From assembly GCA_000708835.1 (NCBI GenBank), contig DF237630.1, forward strand, positions 1 through 43,922: a stretch of DNA of 43,922 nt, in the 5' to 3' direction. The DNA comes from Klebsormidium nitens. Its lineage: Eukaryota > Streptophyta > Klebsormidiophyceae > Klebsormidiales > Klebsormidiaceae. Positions 1 to 10,600 of this stretch are shown piece after piece (the first letter of the stretch is position 1; every line of letters starts with the position of its first letter). The notes beneath the pieces are model-generated. The model was given only the letters and a program-made list of their open reading frames with translations, ran no database searches and was not told where the DNA came from. The translations under genes were made by a program, and so were the position numbers.

Positions 1-235
1 TCTCGCTTGCAAATGACGAAAGGAACGGGTTTTGCCAAAGTAGTAAAGATGTAAGTAAACATGTCCCCCGTTCTAATCCGCGGCTCTTCTCCTTTGTCCC
101 CAACAATCCTCTTCTTCAATGCAGGGACTGCCAACTTCGTCGGCACCCCCTGAATATGCTGGCAAAAGCTCAGCATCCATGCTTAAGTGCAACCTCAAAG
201 CTCCCCTTGAAAGTCTCTCATCTCCCCCCCCCCCC
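1..235. other. 3' flank of the ammonium transporter
   Basis: Sequence beyond the AMT stop codon. It contains a run of C at about 222-235 right next to the stop. No conserved coding frame is seen; overlapping short open frames here are artefacts of low stop density. Confidence 0.4.
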
Positions 236-3200
236 TCAGACCTGCTCATTCCCCTGCAGAGTGGCCTGGATCGACCCCCCCGTCCCCTTCTTGCCGTCCA
301 CCTCCTCCTGCGCGTTTTGCCGGTTTCTAAACTCCGCCGGCGCGTATAGCCGCACGCCCGCCTCTCGTTCGTGGTCATGATAAGCGGACCCCCCGTGCTT
401 GCTTACATCCATCCCGGCGATTTCGACGTCCGGCGAGACGCGCAGCCACCCCGCCTTATGGAGGAGGAAGAAGAGGGGGCCCATCGTCGCAGACACCCAG
501 CCGGCAATAACTAGAATGTCGATAATCTGGGCAGCAAACAGCTTGCCGCCGCCGCCGTAGAAGAGGCCGTACGGTGTGGGTGTGCTGTCGTCCTTGCCGG
601 AGTAAGCCTGCAGAGAAGGCAGTGTTTCGTCGTTATCCCATGAACGAGATCTTTAGGGTTTTGAAATTCCTGGGCTGTCAGAGATAGACATGGGCAGGCC
701 GGCTCAAAGTTGAGGGGTTCCGACTGGCTACTCCAATTGCGACGGCATGTAAGAAACACAGGCGTCTTTCTCCAAATGATGCGGCTTTCACGTGTTCGTT
801 TACCGTGCATCTTTCTCTCAGGCTTCCACACTGTTTTGCATGGCCGATCACATCCTGACCTTTTCTCAGACCTTTCACACTCTTTTGCATGGCCAATCCT
901 ACCCTGATCGACGGACCTTGATTTACGTTTGCCCGATTTTTCTCCTCTTTTTCATAAGTTACTTAATCAACAGGACGGCTCCTTTTTTAGGTGCTCAATT
1001 AGACCCCGCGACTCACCTCCAAGATGAATTCCTTCTTGGCCAGCAAACCTACGAAGAGCAAGCCGAAAGCGCCGCACCCCCCGTGCAATTGGAACGCCTC
1101 CAACGGATCGTCGTAGCGGAAGCGCGGCATCAACTTGCACAGCCCCAGGAACACCCACGCGGTGCAGAATCCGCAGAGAACTGCGGCCCAGGGCTCGAGC
1201 ACGTGCGCGCCTGCGGTGATTGCGGCGAAGCCGGCGAGGAGCCCGTTGCAAGAGTCCTGCGGGTGAGAAGAAAAAGGGGTCATTAGGGGGCAAAAGATCC
1301 GGGCTGGGACTAGGTTTATGAGAAGCTGGGCTGCACACACAAAGAACATTTATATCGATTTACAGCAGAACTACGCAGAACATCCCCGTGCTATCTTGAC
1401 AATCTTTTCCGCAGCTCAGTAAGTTCAACCTTGGCTTGGAGCAGGGTTAAGCAAATTCGGAAAACTTGGAGAGAACGATCTCCGGAGTACGTAACGGCAG
1501 AAGCTGAAAGGCATACCATGAGTGCAGCTCGAAGTACGACGGGATGGTCAATAAAACCAGAAAGCACCTTCTAACCGTTGATCAAGCCTTCCGGAAACCA
1601 GAACGTGAGCAGCCATTTAACTGCACAATCACAGCATAAGCGCAGCTCATTTCAGGAAATTGACGAAACCATATTGACAATTGCAACGTCGCACCTTCTG
1701 AACGTCGGATCAAAATCTGTGAAACTTCAAAACGTGAGCAGCGGCTTTACCTGCACTGTCCAGTGCCCATCAGTGTACCGCCGCGCAAAGAGCGTGGTCA
1801 CAGCGGAGGCGGCCCCCGAGAGAGTGGTGCAGACCGCGATACGTCCGACAACGACCGAGTTGGCGCCAATGATGCTTAGCTGCGACCCCGGGTTGAAACC
1901 GTACCAGCCGAACCAGAGGAGGAACGTCCCGAGAACGACGAGAGTGCCGCTGTGGCCGCGAATCTCGAGCGACTTGCCGCCCTTGTCGAACCTGGAGGAA
2001 GGGGGTAAATGGGTGGTTTGAGAGAGGACGGTAGGGGGAGAACTGAGTTAAAAGGAGATTATGACGACGGTACAAGTGATCCAGGGTGGTCTGGAGAGTG
2101 TTTTGGCCCTCGGAATTTGAGCAACTCGCTGCCTTTGTCGGATTGAAAGGACGTACTATAAGTCCAGACAAAGGTTCTGAGAAGCAATTTGAAAGAGTAT
2201 CGTCAGAGCACAAATCTGGAAGGTGGGGCCAACCACAAAGGTGCTGAAACTACTAGATTGCGATCCACCTTTCAAATAGCTCGAGCAAATAGCGCAGCAC
2301 TTATTTGGGCCATTGATGGCATTCACAGTTCGCAATTCAATAGAGACCGCACACTCAACCCCTGGCTTTGATTGACCTGAAGGGTTACTCATAACAAAGA
2401 GAAAAGTAAGGCTTACCTTCCGAGGCGAGGCCCCTCAATCGTGGCCGCCCAAAACCCTGCAAGTCCGCCCACCATGTGAACGACCCCGCTGCCCGCCAGA
2501 TCGATGACACCGACATCGAACAGGTAGTTGCCGTCTGCCTTATAGGCGCACGCCCAACCGTCAGCCGACCAGACCCAGTGCGAGACAACGGGGTACACAA
2601 ACCCGGTTAGGAACGAGGAGTAGATCAGGTAGGCCTGCAGAAAGCGGGTTAAGAGATGTGTTATGATAAAGCAAGATTCTTTTGGTAAGCAACCCGGTTG
2701 AGACCGCGGAAGACAGAATCTAGTTCCAAATGAGGTTAGTCTGCAGAAAGTGAGCTTGTGAACCAGGTAAGTTTCAGCGTCGCTCCTTTGTCCTTATCCT
2801 TCAGCGGGTAATCTGGCGACCGGCAAAGTATTTATGGATGGACAGACTCCTGATACACAAGCCGCAGAACGAGGATTTCAATCGAGCGCGCAGTTACTGT
2901 CCTACCTTTCATCCACCTTACGATACCTGGCAGAGAAACTGGTCTAGAACTTATTGTAGTCAAGTTGGCGATAAAAGCCATAGAAACATGTGAGCTGAAA
3001 CCCATTTCCTTTAGGTTAGAACTACCAGTAGACATGCAACTAGTTTGAGCAGAAGCGATGGGACAAGCTGCATTTCCAGCCCTGTAACAAAGCCATGCAA
3101 ACCCGAAACTGACTTTGCATTTGTAAGCCCCGCCACTGGTTTGGTTACTTGAAGGAACTCAGTCAATGCAAGTGGCAACCACAGCCTTTCAAGAACCAGC

Positions 3201-4475
3201 AACGACCGCAAGAAAGACTTATAGGAACCAAAAGAACTCAAGAACCGTGTGAACAAAGCCGCGGTATATTTCGAGGTCAGTTGACATTGGTTAAAGACGA
3301 GCGAAGGTTTACCACAGCAAACCACAGGCCAGTTGTCACAATGTTCTGTTCAAACACTGCATCTATTGATACGCTAACTACGTTTGGGAGCCAGTATCTT
3401 CCAACCAGTCCCTATGTGCACATCGCTATCTTGTGGAGTTTTCAGACCTGAGCCTTACAACCAACAGGGTGCTGGCTTTTGATGTATGATGACATTTGCA
3501 AAACAATCAAAAAGTGGTGGCGCTGAGGTTTTCCGTGGGCCTAACCTGAAGTTGTCAACCTGACGAAGTCATTCGTCATGGAAAAGGACGCAATGCCCCA
3601 GCTTTCGACAATGTTGCGGAGCAGAATATGCAACACCAATACCCTGAGCTATCATCTATGCATATTGCAAGTCGCCCCATTGCTCGCTTCCCTAAAGGGG
3701 CGCAGCTTTTCTGGCGGCTTCCCATCTTAAAGTACCAATCCACAGCTCTTGGGTTTCCCACTTGTTTAATCCACAGTTTACTTGCTTCTCATCTTTTTGG
3801 ACCACCCAGCAATGTTACTGAATGAAAGTGCCGACTTGGCAGTCCGCACAGTCTGTCAGCACGGTAGTAGAAACATACAGTAAAAAGACAACAGCAATCA
3901 AACCAGTACAGGACAGAAAAACCAGGACAAAACGGTGGAGAAAAGGCAAAAGCAGAAAGGTTCAGAAAGATAAAACAAAAAGAACAGGTTGTCAGAGTCA
4001 AGAGTTTGATCACCATGTGGGGGCACCATACCTGAAACTTGGTCCTCTCCGCAATCGACCCCGACGTGATGCCCGCACACGCGATGGCAAACGACCACTG
4101 GAAGATCCATGTCCGGTAATCTGTGAATTCGTGCATTGCAAAGTTGGACACCCCAATAAACCCGTTCGCATTCTTCCCCGTCCCGTACGCAAACGCGAAC
4201 CCGAACAGGTAGTACGAAACAGCCCCCGCCGCAGCGTCGAGCACGTTCGTCAACAGAATGTTGAGCGCGTTCTTGGCGCGCACGAAGCCGGCGCAGAGCA
4301 TCGCGAACCCGATTTGCATCGAGAACACGAGGTAGGCGGAGAAGAGGAGGAAACCGGTGTCGACTCCGTCGGCAAGGCTCTGGAGCTCGGTGCAGAGCAG
4401 GTCCGTCGCTGCGGGCCCGTTCGCCCCGACGGCCGAGGAGAAGTTGGCGCGGAAGACATCCGAGCAGAACGACAT
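236..4475 (-). CDS. AMT1: AMT1-type ammonium transporter, five exons
   Basis: Ammonium uptake channel of the Amt/Mep/Rh family, expected in the plasma membrane. Exons on the minus strand are 4475-4032, 2634-2417, 1991-1751, 1256-1017 and 607-236. All introns are GT-AG and the phases close to give 504 residues, the usual AMT1 length. The start ATG at 4475 opens the hydrophobic N-terminal part. The family signature [13 protein letters not shown] lies in exon 2, and the two pore histidines are about His201 (GVVHMVGG) and His359 ([10 protein letters not shown]). The cytosolic tail carries GMDVSKHGG, matching the C-terminal allosteric switch of plant AMT1 proteins. The Thr usually phosphorylated there is Ser (about residue 450). 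Intron 1 is about 1.4 kb. No other gene was found inside the introns. Identity is firm; assignment to AMT1 rather than AMT2/MEP rests on the tail motif and overall sequence. Confidence 0.95.
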
Positions 4476-6408
4476 GGTAACGGCCTGGTTTGACCGTCCC
4501 CGGGTAAGTCAGAAGTCGGTGCCAACAACTATGCTGGGTGGCTGATGGGAAGAAGTGGTAAAGGGATGCCTTGGCAAGGAACTAGTGTCTTGTGAGAATG
4601 AAGAATGGAAGCATTAGGCAGGTAGGTTCAAAAGGAACAATGAGCACCATGGACAAGGTCGCGCAATGTGGTTCTGTGACCAACAGGTTCGAAGAGCTTC
4701 TGCAACAGGGTCGACCTAGCAGGCGACCTCAGCTCAAGGAAGATGAACTTTCCACGATGTCGCCAACAATGAAGACATGAAGACAGCTGCCTGTTTGCGG
4801 CGCCTTGTGCTGAGGACCAGATGCAGCCACACCTGGCCACACCCTCCCTTTACCAGCGTACAAGGTCTGCTCTCATAGGTGGATGCCGCCATGTGAATGT
4901 CATGGCACCTTCTTCCTCGAATCAACAGCATGTTGACAGCTGTGAAAACTAGAAAGGCTTGCGATGAATACCTCCATGCGGTAATGGTTGTGCTCAATTA
5001 CCAATGGACGGCAGGAATGTCGTACGGATCAGCACAAACGGTTGCGATACGACGCAATCCCGGAACACCGTCGACTTTCAACTTTCAAATTCAAAGTTTT
5101 CATATTTCAGACTTTGGTTTTCAATACGTGTAGTTCTGCACTGCCCTCGCTGCAGCTCGTCGGATCCGACGCATGGCAGGCTCCTTTGTGGCCAATGGGT
5201 GACATGACAGTAATTGATACAGTCCCTTGAGTGACATTCGGATTGTGCGCCCACATTTGATTTCTGCTGCAGCGGCGCATGAAAGGTATGAATACCTATA
5301 TCCTTTGCATTAGTGATAGTTATAACCGTTATTAGTAGATAATTTGACGGTGGTTAAGTTGACGGCATTGCGCCCGGCCGCAATTGCTTCGATCCTGGAA
5401 ACAATATCACACTGAGAGGCACAGGCCATGGTCGGCCGCCAGCCACGTACGCGACATTCTAAGATAGCTTTCGGTTGGTTGCCGGCCTTAGCATACGCAC
5501 ACAGATGGACTTGGATTATCGATCTTCCATGATTGCAGCCTGAACACTGGTTGAGGATTTATGCAGATTTCGTCCATATCAGTGCATGCTCGCTTGCTAT
5601 CAAGCATGGAAGTGGAAGACTGCAGTGATAAACTTGTTACAAACATGCTAGCCCAGCCGTAAACAATCGCAAGCAACTTGTCGTTTGTACATACAATCAC
5701 AGAGTTCTGGGAACCGCCTACTATTGCACACTCGCTCGCAGCGACCACAAGCTTTCAAAGGTGGTCAGTCGTGCATATGATGGGTTGCGCTGACCGTTCC
5801 CTTGGCGCAAGCTTACTCCGGAAAGACGACGAAGTTACTATGCTCACAAGATTCTCGAAGTTGCAAAATGAGTGTTTCGCTCGCTAGCAGAAAACTTGTT
5901 GACTAGTGCTTTATTGTCAAACCGTGGACGAGCCCCTTCCAGGTCAATTTGACCTCGGTCTCTCAGAGCCTATCACTCAGCCACTTGGCGCCGCTTCTGT
6001 ACAAGCGAACCACAAGACGGTGGCTTTTAGCATCTTCGTTGAACAATCTGAGCAGATTCGTCTTTCTCTATAACCGTATATGCTCTGAGCTGGCTGGTTC
6101 TGTATGTACACTTCCGTCTACAGGGCGGTTGCTAGGGCTTCAAAAACCAGACGATCAAGAACAATCCTATCGTCACTGGTATAGCCGGGTAAATATACGA
6201 CAGCCATTGCCTGTGCATGAAAAGAGACCAATCTGAAATCTGAAATTGAAGGTGCAACTTGGGAAAAGGTTTGAAGCCAATCGTTATCATGCCGAAGTCT
6301 TCTTTTTCGTTTTCATTTCCAGCTTTAAAAACTAGAACAGTGCGAGTATCTGCATCTGAACCTTAAGAACCGCCACTGCGTTCCAAATCTCGTGGCAACT
6401 TTTTGAAT
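4476..6408. other. Intergenic region upstream of AMT, no gene seen
   Basis: About 1.9 kb between the AMT start and the weak candidate gene at 6409-6944. It should hold the AMT promoter and 5' leader. Open frames on both strands are short, lack family motifs and have no convincing splice-linked neighbours. I see no RNA gene or clear repeat. Confidence 0.4.
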
Positions 6409-6944
6409 TTAAGAAATTTCCGACGGGATTAAGTAGATGCAAATTTTACGATGATCCATCACCCAGCAAGTGTATACCTCAACAAGGTAGAAAACGGCTT
6501 GAACATTCTGCATGATCGTGACCACAGGAAGCGCATCTTTCTCATACGTGCAGCAGCTAGCTTCAAACTGATTATTACCGCCAAAGTTCGCAGGATCCAA
6601 GCATCTGTAAAGCTCTTCAGAATCTCGAACGAGGTTTGCAACACATAACCTGAATAAGACCATATCAAAACCAACGAAAGAAAAAGCTGTAGCGCTCAAC
6701 CACGACCAGCTTTCCCATTGGGTTACCCCCCTTCCACCCACTCATTCTTAGATTTCGAAAGCCAAGCCACCACATAACAGGAACCCAAAGCATAACAGAA
6801 GGAAAGCACAAGATATCAGTCTCCATGATGAAACTCACCCAATCACGTTCTTGATAGTCCCCCAGAGCCCCCCCTCCTCTTTCTTCTCCTGTGCCCGGGG
6901 CTTGCCGCCCGCGCTCGACTCGCGGGTCACTCCCGGAGTGCCAC
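6409..6944 (-). CDS. Possible two-exon (3'-partial model) unknown protein
   Basis: Weak candidate. A minus-strand stretch 6944-6839 is open in a frame reading GGKPRAQEKKEEGGLW then GTIKNVIG. It ends at a canonical GTGAGT donor (6838-6833) and is preceded by an acceptor-like CTGTGCAG. A second stretch, 6649-6409, follows the pyrimidine-rich acceptor TCTTATTCAG. It joins in phase (GG plus G) and stays open for about 80 residues to a stop at 6409. No start codon or upstream exon could be assigned, and the second stretch is also open in another frame, so its coding status is uncertain. I recognise no family. It could be a small gene, the end of a gene beginning near 7.5 kb, or chance. Confidence 0.25.
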
Positions 6945-7623
6945 CTGCACAGGGGTACAGGGCACCAAGATTTGAGAGCCGGTGGAGCTGCCGCTGGGTA
7001 TGGATGCCCCGCACCCCTGTGCAGGGTTCCGGAGGGGAAGGAGGGGGGGCGGAGCGGAACCGGGGGAAACGGGGCCGGACGGAAGGAGCTCAAGCAAAGC
7101 AATCGAACGGGAAGTGCGCACAAAAACTAGTCTGCAAACCGACTCTTAGCGGAAGGGGGCACAAACGAAATCGAGAGACAATCGTGCAACCCGAGCTGTG
7201 AAACCGAGGGTTATATGCGGCCAGAGAAGGAGAAAGGTCAGACAGCGAGAGACTTTGAAGAAGCCTACACCACCCAAGCCCTGAAGCCACTGTCTGCTTG
7301 AAAGACCTCCATTTTTGCGCGAGCAGCAAAAGCAACTGATTCCCTCCGCCGCTAGCGGCAGAGAACAACAAGCACACGCAGCGGGATGGGACGAGACACC
7401 GCCTTGACAGAACCCAATAACTATAGCGTTCTCTGTGGCTGGAAGCAGAGTCTCGTAAACTTCCCCACACGGCAATCTCTCCAAACCACGGGGACGAACT
7501 CTTCTCGTTGGAAACTTCACTAGGCAATCTCAACGAAAAGCCCCTGGTTCATTGTGAGTTGTCCTCGATAACGAGTATTCAAAACCCCGTTCTGATGAGA
7601 TACATCCCTGAGGACATGATCAG
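6945..7623. other. GC-rich intergenic stretch with a hairpin
   Basis: This lies between the weak candidate at 6.9 kb and the 3' end of the DnaJ gene. An imperfect inverted repeat is formed by about 6942-6966 and 7003-7027, both containing a TGCACAGGGGT-like core in opposite orientation; it overlaps the acceptor used in the weak model. The rest shows no recognised gene. Open frames around 7090-7533 have no motif. Confidence 0.35.
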
Positions 7624-10600
7624 TTAGGTGCTTTCTGCACGATTTTCGGTTTCTTTCAACCCAAAACTTTTTCTGCGAGACCTAGCTACCTTGGCGGGCT
7701 GCCCAGAAGACCGGCTGCTAACCGCTTTCCTAACCCCTTTTCCTGTTCCCTTGGAAGCTTTTGATCGGGTCGCCTCAGTCGAACCGTTTCTACCAGCTAT
7801 GTTAGTTTCGCTTGCACTAGGATCCTCCGACAAAGCCTCACTTCGTCGGCCATCATCTGGGTTAGTTGTGTCTGCTTTAACCTTTCTTCTCGACGAATCA
7901 CCCGACGCCTTACTTATGGGCTTTCTACGGGCATTCCTTGCCCCTGTCGCCCCAACCGACTGCTCACCAGCCTTACCGTTCAATCCCGTCTCTTTGTCCA
8001 CCTCTACTGCGTTACCTGTGGGAGATCCTACCTCCGTTTCTGCGGAAGCAAGACCGTTTTCTGTTTCTAAAGCATCAACGTCCTCCGAATGAGAAGCAAG
8101 GTTGGAGGAACGCTTCGTACGTTTACTACTGGTCGAGGAGGGCGTCGATGTGCTGGCGGTTGACGTGGCACTCGTGGATGCAGCGGCGCGCGCGGGGGTC
8201 GCTTTCACCCGCCGCCGGCCCCCCCCTCTTTGCAACTCGGCTAGCTCCTCGATCAAGCTCAACTCGTTGGCACTGCAGGAAAACAAGGGGGCGTGACGAT
8301 CTTGTAGGAGTTCAAGTGAAGCTACCACAAGCTGCGCTTACAGATTCTTGACATTTTTATCCGTTTTTCCCACCAAAAACCTGGTGTAGCTTGATGCAGA
8401 CCAGATGGAACCGAGAAACACAGTTGTAACTTGTTCATGCCTTCTTAGGTGAACAACTGAGTGGTTAGTCAGGGGCAAAGACCTGGCCAGGGCAGAGCTT
8501 TTATCAGTACCAGGTGTTATCGCTGAACACGATCAAAGCCAACGGCCATACATACATACGTCCGAGACCTGCAGAACCGCTCTCCAATAGGCTTCTTAAA
8601 GTATGAGGAAAACTAAAAGCTCCCTCGCAAGCAGGCAGTTCGGCTCTGCTTAGCTTCGACTTCTCGAAACAGCGACGAAGAACGCCAACCAAAGTCAACA
8701 GCCAAACATACCTGGGCTTCGTCGGGATGCCCACTTTCACTGAGAAGTAGTGGTTCCCTCGTTGCCGGGGGTTGCCGAGTGCCGGCACCCCGAGCTTGGA
8801 CATCATCAAAGTGTCCCCCGGTTGTGTTCCCGACGGAATCTGCAGCTGCTTCACGCCCTCGACTGTCTTCACCTGAAAGCAAGTAAAGGAAGGATTCGAA
8901 ACAGCCAGCCAGAAAGCGCGCGTCGTCATATGTTCTGCTTCCCAATCGGCAGTGGAAAATGCATGAGAGAAGTTTCACTTCGTTGGAAACGGGTGACCAG
9001 CTTCCGCTAACGGTCGACGAACCAGGTTGATTGCATGTTGGAGCAAGCAGCGCCGGAAGCAAGCACTCGCAGTGACTGCCGGGCCCAGTAATTCCTTCAA
9101 TAGCTTATGCTCACTTTTTGCAACATAAGCGTTACCCAACGAACCGATTCGGACAAGCAGCGCCGGAAGCAAGCACTTACAGTGACCTCCGAGCTCGAGA
9201 TGCTCTCCTTTAGCCAATGCTAATCCATGCGCAACATCACTGAGAATCGACGAATTTGATAGTAAAGCCAAAACAGGTGCGCCGGAAGCAAGAACTCACC
9301 GTGACCACCGTGCCCAAAATTGCCTCTATGTAGCTAATGCTGATCCTAGAGAACAGGTCTTGTCCCTCCCGCGTGATGTCAGGGTCGTCTTGCACGCTAA
9401 GATACACGTACAAGTCGCCGGCCGGCCCTCTGCACCAAAATGACGTCAACAAAATTATCAGGACGTCAGCATCAGTCACAATGAAGATACAAACTTTGAG
9501 AGGTGAGGCATTGAATTTGGGTAGAGCACTGAGGCGGAATGCCGAGAGTGCCAATTTTGAGCTTTGACCAGCGGTCCCCGGAGGTAACGTTATGCTGATA
9601 GAAGCGGCTGACAGAATCATGTCGAGCATTTTCAGCAGGCCGTTGTTTTTAAGGAAACGCAGGCATATGCAGGAAGCCCTGACACAACAGGTATCCGATT
9701 GCAATCAGACCCTTACCCTCTCGGCCCTGCGTTCCCTTCCCCCCGCACTCGTAACGTGCTCCCACTCTGGACGCCCGCAGGAATCTTCAACTTGATGGTC
9801 TTCTTGACGCGTATCCGGCCCTCCCCCCCACACTTTCGACAGAACTCTGAGATGACCTCCCCCTCGCCCGAGCATGTCGGACAAGTCGCTACCTGCACCA
9901 ACGGTAGAAACAGTGTTTGAAGTTCGTGCAGACTTGGTGACGGATTTGCAAAGATTTCCAGTCCCCTTACATATGTGAGACGAGTGCGGTAGTATCGAGG
10001 CACATTGACAAGATAGCGGAAATGCTTCCCGACTTTCCGAAGTGGGAGTCTTTAGCACAAACCTTCGGGTCAACCAGAAAGTCCGAGACCATTCAAAAGG
10101 TCGACGACAGGGTTGGCACGGAGGGCGTGCTTCTATGCGAACTAGCTCTTCCAGAAGTAATTGCTATGAAAGGAGGCATGGCCTTCATAGAACTCGTTGC
10201 AGCAACAAAGTTAACCAGTAATACAGGGCATTCCCTTATCCAGTTTCTGACGCGGCACTATCCTGTCGGGTGGTCGGAAAGGGACTGGCATCAACTCCCA
10301 CCTGCTGGAACACACCAAACGGCGTCTGTGATGTCGTGATGACCTGTCCCTGACCCCCGCACGTTGAGCACGTCTTTCGGCTGCTCCCCCCCCTGGCTCC
10401 CGTCCCATCACAAGAACCACACTGTTCCAAGTGCTGTGCCTCAAACTCCCGGTCCGCTCCAAAAACGGCCGCCAGGAAGTCCAGCTTCAGATCGAACCTG
10501 TGGATGAAGGAGCAGATTTATAAGATATATGCGAGGGACTTGCTCGCAACAGTCGCAGTTCTGGGGCTGCAGTTTGAGTCTGAATAAGTGAAAGAAACTT

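Noticed and set aside
792-1286. 164-codon plus-strand open frame
   Set aside because: Antisense to AMT exon 4, which has clear family motifs on the minus strand.
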